DNA of 64,000 nt. Source: MR-S7 sp000400995. GTDB taxonomy: Bacteria > Pseudomonadota > Gammaproteobacteria > Burkholderiales > Burkholderiaceae_C. A program made the position numbers and the translations under genes. The notes under the pieces are model-generated. The model saw only the letters and a program-made list of their open reading frames with translations, was not told the DNA's origin and made no database searches. This document shows positions 25,407 to 33,199 of this stretch, in pieces (the stretch's first letter is position 1; each line of letters starts with the position of its first letter). Location of the stretch: contig NZ_CP152342.1 in the NCBI RefSeq assembly GCF_045291395.1, positions 5,084,001 through 5,148,000 of the forward strand. Direction: 5' to 3'.

Positions 25407-26687
25407 TCAGCGCAGGTTGACGAGGGTGGACATCACTTGGTCCTGTGTCTTGATGGTCTGCGCATTGGCCTGGTAGGCGCGCTGTGCAGTCATCATGTTC
25501 ACGAGCTCGGCCGTGAGGTCCACGTTGGAATCTTCCAATGCGCCCGAGCGCAGCTTGCCGAAGTTGCCGTCGGTGGGGGAGCCCAGCATCGGCTGGCCCG
25601 ATGCGCTGGTTTCCACCCAGTTGTTGCCGCCCACGGGCTCCAGGCCCTGGCTGTTGCGGAAGCTCGCCAGCGCAATCTGCCCTTCGGCACGCGTCACGCC
25701 ATTGGAGTAGCGTGCAAGGACCAGGCCGTCGTCGCCGATGTTGATCCCGGTGAGCTGCCCCGAGCTGTAGCCGTCCTGCGTGAGTTCGGAAGGCGCGAAC
25801 TTGGAGCCGAACTGCGTCATGCCGTCCAGCTTCAGTTCCACCTGGAAGTCGGGGAGGCCGTTGGGATTGGGTGGCGAGGGGCTGATGGTCAGATCCATCG
25901 TGAACCCCGTTGCTGGCGGCGTCGCGGCGGGACCGGTGATGTTGCCGTTGTTGTCGAAGGTGATCTGGCCGATGGGGGTGGCGACCACGGGCGGCGTGGC
26001 GCTGGGGTCGTCCAGCTCTGTATAGACGTCCCAGGTGTTGGCACCGTTCTTCTCGAAATACAGGTTCAGAGGCTTGGCTACGCCCTGGCTGTCGTAGACA
26101 TTGATCGACGTGCCATAGGTGGAGCGCGGTGTGGCGGGGATGGGCGGAGTGGCGGCCGGGTCGCCCGCGGCATCCGGCGCGCGCGCGTCCAGATTGAAGG
26201 CGGCATTGATTTCCGTGGTTTGCTTCGCTGGGATGGGCGCGCCGGTGGGCAGTGTCAGCGGCCCTGCCGTGCTGGAGGTGCGCTGGCCCGTCAGAGGATT
26301 GGTGGGGTAGCCCAGCACGCGGGCCCCATCGTTGGTGATGATGTCACCCGTGTTCGCGTCCAGCTTGAAATTGCCTGCCCGGGTGTAGGCGCGCGAGCCG
26401 TCAGGCATCTGCAGCGTGAAGAAGCCATTGCCATTGATCGCTACGTCCAGGCTGTTGCCCGTAACGCTGATGTTGCCCTGGCTGAACTGCTGGGCGATCG
26501 CCGCCGTTTCTACGCCGATGCCGGCGCTGCTGCCCCCCGAAGCGCCGATGGATGCGGCGATCATGGCGGCGAACTCGGAGCGCGACGCCTTGAACCCCGT
26601 GGTGTTGGCATTGGCGATGTTATGGCCGATCACGTCGAGGTTCCTGGCCGATGCATTGAGGCCGGAGAGGCCCTGTTGGAAACCCAT
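25407..26687 (-). CDS. flgE: Flagellar hook protein FlgE
   Basis: 426 residues, in the normal range for hook protein. MGFQQGLSGLNASARNLDVI and NIANANTTGFKASRSEF open the protein, and NVDLTAELVNMMTAQRAYQA closes it. It polymerises into the hook; length is set by FliK, which is not in the window. The central domain (about 150-300) is Pro/Ala-rich and variable. It follows flgD by 34 bp. Confidence 0.96.
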   Translation of the reverse strand: MGFQQGLSGLNASARNLDVIGHNIANANTTGFKASRSEFAAMIAASIGASGGSSAGIGVETAAIAQQFSQGNISVTGNSLDVAINGNGFFTLQMPDGSRAYTRAGNFKLDANTGDIITNDGARVLGYPTNPLTGQRTSSTAGPLTLPTGAPIPAKQTTEINAAFNLDARAPDAAGDPAATPPIPATPRSTYGTSINVYDSQGVAKPLNLYFEKNGANTWDVYTELDDPSATPPVVATPIGQITFDNNGNITGPAATPPATGFTMDLTISPSPPNPNGLPDFQVELKLDGMTQFGSKFAPSELTQDGYSSGQLTGINIGDDGLVLARYSNGVTRAEGQIALASFRNSQGLEPVGGNNWVETSASGQPMLGSPTDGNFGKLRSGALEDSNVDLTAELVNMMTAQRAYQANAQTIKTQDQVMSTLVNLR

Positions 26688-26721
26688 GGTTTTCTCCTGG
26701 TGCGTATTGAGGTGCGTGGAG

Positions 26722-27384
26722 TCAGACCACGCCGCGGATGTTGGCGTAGTTGACGGTTTCTCCGTTTTCCAGCGTCAGGGTCAATGCGCCGGCGTTGGTG
26801 CCGGTGGCCACCACCTTCGACTGCATCAGCGGCGTGGCGGTGACCGCCCCTTCCTTGTTCGATGCGACGACCCGGAAGCGCAGGTCGGCGGCGTTGCCTG
26901 CGGTGTATTTGCTGGCATCCCATTCGAATTCGCCGCGGCCCTTGTCCAGCGCTCCCAGTTCCACGGTGTCCACGACCACGCCGCCTGGCGTGACCACTTC
27001 CACCTTGACGCTGGTGGCGGCATTGGCGAGGTCGAAGTAGCCTTTGCCCTTGGCGTCTTCCATGCTCATCTGATTGCCTTCCGAGAGCACCGAACGGCCG
27101 ATCATGGTGATGCCTTGCAGTGTCTGCATCGTGGCGAATTGCTCGGCCATGGTCTGCATGGTCAGATTCAGCGTTTGCAGGCCCGTCACCGTGTTGATCT
27201 GGGCCATCTGCGTCGTCATCTGGGCGTTGTCCAGAGGATTCATCGGATCCTGGTTGGTCAGCTGTGCCACGAGCAGCTTCAGGAACCGGTCCTGCATTGC
27301 GGCGGGATCGTTGTTGTCGCCCGTCTTGGACGTGGTGGCGGCACCGGCGTCGAGTGTGCTGGTATCGATGGGGCTCATGAACAT
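26722..27384 (-). CDS. flgD: Flagellar hook-capping scaffold FlgD
   Basis: 220 residues. The conserved block DRFLKLLVAQLTNQDPMNPL (about 32-51), followed by MTTQMAQINTV, is the FlgD N-terminal signature; the rest forms the Tudor/Fn-like cap domains. It caps the hook during assembly and leaves afterwards. It lies 18 bp after flgC. Confidence 0.96.
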   Translation of the reverse strand: MFMSPIDTSTLDAGAATTSKTGDNNDPAAMQDRFLKLLVAQLTNQDPMNPLDNAQMTTQMAQINTVTGLQTLNLTMQTMAEQFATMQTLQGITMIGRSVLSEGNQMSMEDAKGKGYFDLANAATSVKVEVVTPGGVVVDTVELGALDKGRGEFEWDASKYTAGNAADLRFRVVASNKEGAVTATPLMQSKVVATGTNAGALTLTLENGETVNYANIRGVV

Positions 27385-27402
27385 GGCGGTGTCTCCGGGC
27401 GG

Positions 27403-27807
27403 TTACTGGCCCATCTGCAGGGTCTTGAGCAGCAGCGTCTTGGCTGTGTTCATGACCTCGACGTTGTTCTGGTACGAGCGCGAGGCGGAGATCATGTTGA
27501 CCATCTCCTCCACCGCGTTCACGTTGGAGTGGGTGACGTAGCCCTCGGCGTCTGCCATGGGGTTGGCCGGGTCGTGCACGCGGCGGCCGGGCACGTCGCT
27601 TTCCTGGATGGTCGACACGCGCACCCCGGCCGAGCTGTCCGCGCCCATGGGCGTGGTCTGGAACACCACCTGGCGCGCCTTGTAGGCCTGGCCGTCGGGG
27701 CCGGCCACGGCGTCCACGTTGGCCAGGTTGCTGGCCACGACGTTCAGGCGCTGCGACTGCGCGCTGATCGCGCTGCCCGAGACGTTGAAGATCGAGAACA
27801 TCGACAT
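27403..27807 (-). CDS. flgC: Flagellar basal-body rod protein FlgC
   Basis: 134 residues, typical length. FNVSGSAISAQSQRLNVVAS and NLANVDAVAGPDGQ open it, and NVNAVEEMVNMISASRSYQN closes it. Proximal rod component. Twenty bases after flgB. Confidence 0.97.
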   Translation of the reverse strand: MSMFSIFNVSGSAISAQSQRLNVVASNLANVDAVAGPDGQAYKARQVVFQTTPMGADSSAGVRVSTIQESDVPGRRVHDPANPMADAEGYVTHSNVNAVEEMVNMISASRSYQNNVEVMNTAKTLLLKTLQMGQ

Positions 27808-27827
27808 GGCGTTGGCTCCTTATCGGC

Positions 27828-28244
27828 TTACTGGCCCTGGATGGCGCTCAGCATGGTTTTGGCGCCGCCGTTGATGAAGCGCAGCGTGGCCTCGTAGCGC
27901 ACGGCGTTGTCCACGAAGGCGGCGCGCTCGCGGTCCATGTCCACGGTATTGCGGTCCAGGCTGGGCTGGGTCTGCAGGCTGTAGCCCAGCGCACTGTCCG
28001 ACGTGCCGCTACCGGCGGCGGGCAGCGGGATATGGCGCGGGTCGCTCACGCTCTGCTGGCGCATCGCGCCGGGCGCCTGGGCCTCGCTGGCGGCGCGCAT
28101 GGCGTCGGCGAACTTGAAGTCGCGCGCCACGTAGCCTGGCGTGTCCGCGTTGGCGATGTTGCTCGCGATGGCGCGCTGGCGCTCGGAACGCAGCAGCAGC
28201 GCGTTGCCGTGGAAGTCCAGTCGCTGGGTCATCTTGTCGAGCAT
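27828..28244 (-). CDS. flgB: Flagellar basal-body rod protein FlgB
   Basis: 138 residues. FHGNALLLRSERQRAIASNI and ANADTPGYVARDFKF identify FlgB, the first rod protein. It heads the flgB-to-flgL operon. The 175-bp gap to the divergent flgA must hold both promoters; no sigma-28 or sigma-54 consensus is visible there, which fits a sigma-70/FlhDC class II promoter (inference, flhDC is not in the window). Confidence 0.96.
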   Translation of the reverse strand: MLDKMTQRLDFHGNALLLRSERQRAIASNIANADTPGYVARDFKFADAMRAASEAQAPGAMRQQSVSDPRHIPLPAAGSGTSDSALGYSLQTQPSLDRNTVDMDRERAAFVDNAVRYEATLRFINGGAKTMLSAIQGQ

Positions 28245-28419
28245 GGGGGCCTCGGGCGGTGAAGGGATTCGGTGGAGCGATTGTGGAATCTGCCCTGGTT
28301 TTCTAAAGCGCGAAGAACGCGGTGATCGGGCGGCTGTTCGGTGCTTTCGGGCGGCGGCGGCGGCCTACAGTGGCCGGTGTGGAAAAGTGCCCCCGGGGCC
28401 TGCCTTTTGGAGAAACGCC

Positions 28420-29124
28420 ATGCCTTCCTTCCCCTTCATCCGTTCGCTGGCCGCGGCCCTGGGCTGCATGGCGCTCGCGGGCCCGGCACTGGCCCAGGAA
28501 GACCTGGGCTCTGTCGGCCAGCGCTGGCTGAACGACGTGCTGCAGGCCCAGTCCGCCACGCTGCCGCTGCGCATGGAGGTCAGCGTGGGCGTCCTCGACC
28601 CGCGCCTGCGCCTGGCGCCGTGCAACCATGTCGAGCCCTACCTGCCCACTGGCGCGCGCCTGTGGGGCCGCACCCGCCTGGGCCTGCGCTGCATGGACGG
28701 GGCCACGCGCTGGAACGTGTTCCTGCCCATCACCGTCAAGGCCTTCGGCCCCGCCTGGGTGCTGGCGGGCAACGTGGCCTCCGGCGCGGTGCTGACCGAG
28801 CAGGACGCGGTGGAGGCCGAGGTGGACTGGGCGGCCGAGACGGCCCCCGTCGTGGCCAATCCCCAGGCCTGGGTGGGCCAGGTGGCGGCGCGCCACCTCG
28901 TGGCCGGGCAGGCGCTGCGCCAGAACATGGTCCGCCCCCCCGAGGTCTTCAGGGCCGGCACTTCCGTGCGGGTCGTGGTGCAGGGTCCGGGGTATTCGGT
29001 AACATCTTCCGGCCAGGCCATGAGCGCTGGTGCCGTGGGCCAGAATGTGCGCATCCGCATGGCGAATGGACGGGTGATCGCAGGTATTGTGTCAGATGAT
29101 GGGACGGTAGAGGCCGCCTTGTAG
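28420..29124 (+). CDS. flgA: Flagellar P-ring assembly chaperone FlgA
   Basis: 234 residues with a Sec signal peptide (cleavage likely after ALA at residue 25). The C-terminal SAF-like region ends GQNVRIRMANGRVIAGIVSD, typical of FlgA, the periplasmic chaperone for FlgI. ATG at 28420 is preceded by GGAG; earlier in-frame starts lie in the intergenic region. It contains an in-frame run of seven C (28935-28941), showing that long C runs can be intact in this sequence. Divergent from flgB. Confidence 0.92.
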   Translation: MPSFPFIRSLAAALGCMALAGPALAQEDLGSVGQRWLNDVLQAQSATLPLRMEVSVGVLDPRLRLAPCNHVEPYLPTGARLWGRTRLGLRCMDGATRWNVFLPITVKAFGPAWVLAGNVASGAVLTEQDAVEAEVDWAAETAPVVANPQAWVGQVAARHLVAGQALRQNMVRPPEVFRAGTSVRVVVQGPGYSVTSSGQAMSAGAVGQNVRIRMANGRVIAGIVSDDGTVEAAL

Positions 29125-29136
29125 CCAACAAAACCC

Positions 29137-29163
29137 TCAAGTCCGCCGCGCACCGGCCGAAAA
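29137..29163 (+). promoter_or_regulatory. Sigma-28 (FliA) promoter of flgM
   Basis: TCAAGTCC, 11 nt, GCCGAAAA. The -10 part matches 7 of 8 bases of the FliA consensus TAAAGTTT-N11-GCCGATAA and the spacing is exact. It is 43 bp before the flgM start, inside the flgA-flgM gap, giving flgM its own late promoter as in enteric bacteria. Confidence 0.7.
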
Positions 29164-29206
29164 CATGGCTACTGGCCCCACACTGACAGGGGTGGTGGAG
29201 AGTGCG

Positions 29207-29527
29207 ATGAAGATAGGACACAACCCGGATACTGCCAATGCGCTGACGCAGGCGGCCGCTGCCAAGCAGCAGGCCAAGGCGCCTGCGCCCGCAGCCCAGG
29301 ACGCGGCCAAGGACGCGCCGCGCACGGCGGCCGCAGGCGTGCCCGTGACCCTGTCGCAGGCAGCGCGCAGCATGGACGTGGCGCGTGGCGCCTCCGATTT
29401 CGACGCCGGCAAGGTCAAGGCCGTCAAGTCCGCCATCGAAAAGGGCACGTTCAAGGTGGACGCCGAGGCGGTCGCCGACAAGCTGCTGGCCAACGCCTCC
29501 GAAACCCTGCTGCGCTCCCGGGGCTGA
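29207..29527 (+). CDS. flgM: Anti-sigma-28 factor FlgM
   Basis: 106 residues. Starts MKIGHNPDTANALTQAA; the second half (about 58-100) with AGKVKAVKSAIEKGTFKVDA and VADKLLA is the conserved sigma-28-binding helix region. It holds FliA inactive in the cytoplasm until it is secreted through the finished hook. The start at 29207 has GGAG six bases upstream; an ATG at 29165 overlaps the promoter. Followed by flgN and convergent with fliA. Confidence 0.92.
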   Translation: MKIGHNPDTANALTQAAAAKQQAKAPAPAAQDAAKDAPRTAAAGVPVTLSQAARSMDVARGASDFDAGKVKAVKSAIEKGTFKVDAEAVADKLLANASETLLRSRG

Positions 29528-29568
29528 ACTTCCGCGCACGCCGGGGCGAACGGCCATAGACTCGCCCC

Positions 29569-29931
29569 ATGTCCCTCGACACTCCCCTCTCCGCCATCGA
29601 AGCGCAGCTCCAGGACGTGGAGACTGCCCTGATGGCCACCGATCCCCTGACCCTGGAAGAGGCCGCCCAGCGCTTGCGCGAGGCGGCCTTTGCGTTGTCG
29701 CAGGCCCTGGAGCGTTCCGGCGGGCAGGGCACATGGCCCGAGGGCACGGCCGCCCGCATCCAGGCCATCGGCACCCGGCTGGGCCTGCTGCGCGAGCAGC
29801 TCGCGCGCGTGCTGGCGCTCACCGAGCGGCAGACCGCGTCGCTGCTGCCGCCCGTGCAGGGCGTGACCTACGGCAAAGCCGGCAGCGCCCCCGCCGCCCC
29901 GGGCGCGCGCATCTACCGCGCACCGGGTTGA
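29569..29931 (+). CDS. flgN: FlgN-like flagellar export chaperone
   Basis: 120 residues, mostly helical with a Leu/Ala heptad-like pattern (about 5-85) and a short Pro/Ala-rich tail. Similarity to FlgN is weak by eye, but size, helical character and position right after flgM match FlgN, the chaperone for FlgK and FlgL. It could also be a divergent hypothetical gene in the same place. Confidence 0.7.
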   Translation: MSLDTPLSAIEAQLQDVETALMATDPLTLEEAAQRLREAAFALSQALERSGGQGTWPEGTAARIQAIGTRLGLLREQLARVLALTERQTASLLPPVQGVTYGKAGSAPAAPGARIYRAPG

Positions 29932-29992
29932 TTTGCTATTGAAAAAAGAGCTGCTTGCGCTTGCCTGGAGCGCGCTAGAGGCCGATTTTGCC
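29932..29992 (+). repeat. Dispersed hairpin repeat, copy 8
   Basis: GAGCTGCTTGCGCTTGCCTG, then GAGCGCGCTAGAGGCCGATTTT. It directly follows the flgN stop in the convergent flgN/fliA gap. Confidence 0.88.
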
Positions 29993-30082
29993 AAAATTTC
30001 AGCCTCGGCTCATTGTTCCGAGGGCCGCGGAGCAGGCCATGCCAGCGGACGCCGCGGAGCTGGCTCCGCCAGGCCGCCGGCG

Positions 30083-30149
30083 TCGTCCCCCTTCCCGTAG
30101 CGCGCAGCGCTACGAGAGAAGGGGGAAGCGGCGCAGCCGCTCAGGGGGA
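30083..30149 (-). repeat. Compound-hairpin repeat, copy B
   Basis: Nested palindromes: CCCCCTTC/GAAGGGGG outer arms, GTAGCGC-GCA-GCGCTAC inner arms, then GCGGC-GCA-GCCGC. It is a near-copy of 9651-9713. It abuts the fliA stop codon and could act as a terminator for fliA. Confidence 0.85.
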
Positions 30150-30155
30150 TGCCGT

Positions 30156-30872
30156 CTAATGCCCGCGCATCTTGGTGCGCAGGCGCGCGATGGCCTGGCT
30201 GTGCAGCTGGCACACGCGCGACTCGGTCACGCCCAGCACGGCGGCGATTTCCTTGAGGTTCATGTCGTGCTCGTAGTACATGCCCATGATGTACTGCTCG
30301 CGCTCGGGCAGGGCCTGGATGGCAGCGACCAGCGAGGACTTCAGGCGCTGGTCGCGCAGCATGGACATGGGGTCGGCGCCCTCGTCGGCCACGTGGCGGT
30401 CGAGGAAGCCTTCGTCGTCATCGTCGCCGTGGTGGAAGTCCTCCAGGTACACGAGCTGCGTGCCCCGCACCTTGGAGAGCAGGGACTGGTAGTCCGCCAG
30501 GCTCATGCCCAGCTCCGCGGCGATCTCGGATTCGATCGGGCTGCGCCCGAGCTTTTGCTCCAGGCGGTGCAGTGCGTGCTCGATCTCCTTCTGGCTCTTG
30601 CGCGAGCTCCGGCTCATCCAGTCGCCCTCGCGCAGCTCGTCGAGCATGGCGCCGCGGATGCGCTGGGTGGCGAAGGTCTCGAACTGCACGCCCTGCGTGA
30701 CCTCGTAGCGCGAGAGCGCGTCGTTCAGGCCGATCATGCCGACCTGGATGAGGTCGTCCAGCTCCACGTTGGGCGGGAGCTTGGCGATCATGTGGTGGGC
30801 GATGCGCCGCACCAAGGGCACGTGCTGGTGGAACAGCGCGTCCCGGTCGAGCTGGCCTTTCGCGGTGTACAT
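30156..30872 (-). CDS. fliA: Flagellar sigma factor FliA (sigma-28)
   Basis: 238 residues. Region 2 (PLVRRIAHHMIAKLPPNVEL, DDLIQVGMIGLNDALSRYE), region 3 (GRSPIESEIAAELGMSLADY) and region 4 (LPEREQYIMGMYYEHDMNLK, EIAAVLGVTESRVCQLHSQA) are complete. It directs transcription of late flagellar genes; matching promoters precede flgM, fliS and one flagellin gene in this window. Last gene of the motA-to-fliA strand, four bases after the FlhG-like gene. Confidence 0.96.
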   Translation of the reverse strand: MYTAKGQLDRDALFHQHVPLVRRIAHHMIAKLPPNVELDDLIQVGMIGLNDALSRYEVTQGVQFETFATQRIRGAMLDELREGDWMSRSSRKSQKEIEHALHRLEQKLGRSPIESEIAAELGMSLADYQSLLSKVRGTQLVYLEDFHHGDDDDEGFLDRHVADEGADPMSMLRDQRLKSSLVAAIQALPEREQYIMGMYYEHDMNLKEIAAVLGVTESRVCQLHSQAIARLRTKMRGH

Positions 30873-30876
30873 CGGG

Positions 30877-31671
30877 TCAGTGGCTCCGGTCCATCAAGGG
30901 TGCGCTGGAAGCGGCGAGGCTGTGCGCGGGCAGCATTGGCATGGTAGCGTCAATCGTGCATGCGTTTTCCAGCAGTTGCAAGGCCAGGCGCTGCACGTCC
31001 TGGGGCCGCGCGGCCCAGACCGTGGTGGTGTGCACCTGCATGCCCAGCAGACGCTCTGCGTTGCGCCGTAGCGCGCCGAGGGCTTCCTGCGTCTGCTGTG
31101 CGCGCACGGGGGTGCCCGGGGGCTGGATGGAGGCCACGGCGCAGCGCACGCCCGCGTGCAGCGCCATGTGCTTGAGCTGCAGGTAGCCGCGCACCATGCC
31201 CTGCGCGCCGGGCCCGGTGAGGACCAGCGGAACGCTGGCGCTGCCGCGCAGCAAGGGCGCGGCCAGCTCCGGCGGGGCGAACAGCACCACTGCCGCGTAG
31301 GCGCGGAACAGCGGCAGCAGGCACTGCAGCGCATCGTGTGCAAGGCCTTCCTGCTGCGCCAGCCGCTGCAGGCCCAGCGCGGCGGGCACCACGGGCAGCG
31401 AGGAGGACGTGGCACTGGCATCCAGCGCCGCCGCGGCGGCCGTGGACGCCAGCAGGTGCAGCAGGCCGGGCGCGCCGGCGCTTTCGTGCGCGGTGCCGTC
31501 GAGCACGACCACGGGGTAGCCCAGGCGCTGCAGGCTGGAGCACACCTGCCACAGGGTTTCCAGTGCGATGGAGGGGGCAGGATGGCTGAGCACGGGCAGC
31601 AGGCGCAGGTCGCGCTGCGGCGTGTAGCCGTGCAGGCCGGCGCCCTGGTGGAATCCGGTGTCAAGCAACAT
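30877..31671 (-). CDS. FlhG-position protein without a MinD ATPase motif
   Basis: 264 residues between flhF and fliA, exactly where flhG (fleN/ylxH) sits in many bacteria. FlhG is a MinD-like ATPase that controls flagellar number, but no Walker A (GGKGGVGKT-type) motif is present here. Residues 7-13, FHQGAGLH, resemble the DQAxGLR motif by which FlhG stimulates the FlhF GTPase, and PVVVLDG near residue 54 recalls the MinD strand before switch II. It overlaps flhF by 11 bases. I suggest a degenerate FlhG that kept the FlhF-contact motif; it may equally be an unrelated family. Confidence 0.6.
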   Translation of the reverse strand: MLLDTGFHQGAGLHGYTPQRDLRLLPVLSHPAPSIALETLWQVCSSLQRLGYPVVVLDGTAHESAGAPGLLHLLASTAAAAALDASATSSSLPVVPAALGLQRLAQQEGLAHDALQCLLPLFRAYAAVVLFAPPELAAPLLRGSASVPLVLTGPGAQGMVRGYLQLKHMALHAGVRCAVASIQPPGTPVRAQQTQEALGALRRNAERLLGMQVHTTTVWAARPQDVQRLALQLLENACTIDATMPMLPAHSLAASSAPLMDRSH

Positions 31672-33199
31672 CGGCCAGCCCCTGCTCGTCCGCGGTGGCG
31701 GTAGCGGGCGAGAAGAAGAAGTTGAGCTCCGCCGCCTTGGGGTCGAAAGCCGATTTCACGCTGGTGCGCATGGAGGTGCCCACGAGCTTGTGCGCATCGG
31801 CGGCTTCCCAGTCCTCGGGCACGCGCTGGCCATTGGTCACGCCGCGCAGCACCATCTGGTGGCGGATCAGCGCGTCGATGGCGGGGCCGAGCTTCACGGC
31901 TTCGTCCACCTTGGACAGGATGGCCTGCTGCGAGCCCGTGGTCTTGAAGCCGGTGAGCACGTCGTCCAGCGTGTCGCCGTGGGCGCTGGCATTGAGCACC
32001 AGCAGGCGGTTCACGCCGGGCAGGTCGAGCACGTCGAGCAGGTCGCGCTTGCGCGGATCGCGCGGTGCGATGCCCGTGGTGTCGATGAGCACCATCTTCT
32101 TGGACGACAGCAGCCCCAGCAGGTCCTGCAGCGCCGCGCGGTCATGGGCCAGGTGAGCCACCACGCCCAGCATGCGGCCGTAGGAGCGCAATTGCTCGTG
32201 GGCGCCCACGCGGTAGGTGTCCAGCGTGATCAGGCCCACGCTCTGCGGGCCGTGCACGCGCGCGCACAGCGCGGCCAGCTTGGCGGTGGTGGTGGTCTTG
32301 CCCACGCCGGTGGCGCCCACCATGGCGTAGATGCCGCCTTCCTCGTACAGCGGCAGCGCGTGCGCGTCGGTCTTGAGGTTGCGTTCCAGCACTTCCATGA
32401 GCCAGCGTACGGCGTCCGGTGCGGGCAGGTGCTCGGGCAGGTGTTCCAGCACGGCGCGCGCCAGCGCGGGCGAATATCCCGCGCGGATGAGCTTGAGCAT
32501 CAGGTTGGACTGGATCGGGTTCTGCCGTGCCTGGCCGAGCCAGGCCAGGGTGTTGAAGCGGTCCTCGATCAGGTCCTTCATGGCCTGCAGTTCCTTCATC
32601 AGGTTCTGCTGGCTGGTGCCCGCGGCCAGCGTGGGCGCGGCGGCGGCCGGCGCCGGGCGGCGCGGTGCTGCGGGCGTGAGCTGCTCGGCGCCCAGGTCGG
32701 CGTGCATGGGGCGCAGCGGGTTGTGGCGCGCCACGGGCGCGCTGGCGGGCAGTGTGGAGGGGCGCAGGGGCACGCGCTCGGTGGCGCGCTCGGGCAGCGG
32801 CAGGGCAGGTGCGTCGCCGTTCAGCGCCTCATGGCGGCGGCGCAGCATGCGCTCGCGCACATAGTCCTGGAACGACAGGGTGCTCATGGCGAGCTGCTCG
32901 GTGTCCTTGGCGACGGCGGTGCGGGCTGTATCGGCGCGCGGTTCCGCGCGGGCCTGCTGCAGGCGCACCGGGCTGGCGGCCAGGTCGTCGGCGCGCTCCT
33001 GCAGGCGGCTGCCGGCGAGCGCAACCGGCGGGGCGGCGGCCGGCTCCAGCGTGGACAGGGTTTCCTCCGCCGTGGCCACCACCTCGACGCCGCCGGCCGT
33101 GGGGCGGTTGGACAGGATGAGCGTGCCTTCACCAAAAGCCATGCGCGCCTTGGCCAGGGCCTCCCGCGACGTGGGAGCGTGGAAGCGTTTGATGTTCAT
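31661..33199 (-). CDS. flhF: Flagellar SRP-like GTPase FlhF
   Basis: 512 residues. Basic N-terminus MNIKRFHAPTSREALAKAR, a low-complexity Ala/Pro/Arg middle (about 60-210), then an SRP-type NG domain with P-loop GATGVGKTTTTAKLA (about 300-314), GLITLDTYRVGAHEQL and LIDTTGI. It places the first flagellar components at the pole in polar flagellates. The start overlaps the flhA stop by four bases (ATGA). Confidence 0.94.
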   Translation of the reverse strand: MNIKRFHAPTSREALAKARMAFGEGTLILSNRPTAGGVEVVATAEETLSTLEPAAAPPVALAGSRLQERADDLAASPVRLQQARAEPRADTARTAVAKDTEQLAMSTLSFQDYVRERMLRRRHEALNGDAPALPLPERATERVPLRPSTLPASAPVARHNPLRPMHADLGAEQLTPAAPRRPAPAAAAPTLAAGTSQQNLMKELQAMKDLIEDRFNTLAWLGQARQNPIQSNLMLKLIRAGYSPALARAVLEHLPEHLPAPDAVRWLMEVLERNLKTDAHALPLYEEGGIYAMVGATGVGKTTTTAKLAALCARVHGPQSVGLITLDTYRVGAHEQLRSYGRMLGVVAHLAHDRAALQDLLGLLSSKKMVLIDTTGIAPRDPRKRDLLDVLDLPGVNRLLVLNASAHGDTLDDVLTGFKTTGSQQAILSKVDEAVKLGPAIDALIRHQMVLRGVTNGQRVPEDWEAADAHKLVGTSMRTSVKSAFDPKAAELNFFFSPATATADEQGLADVA

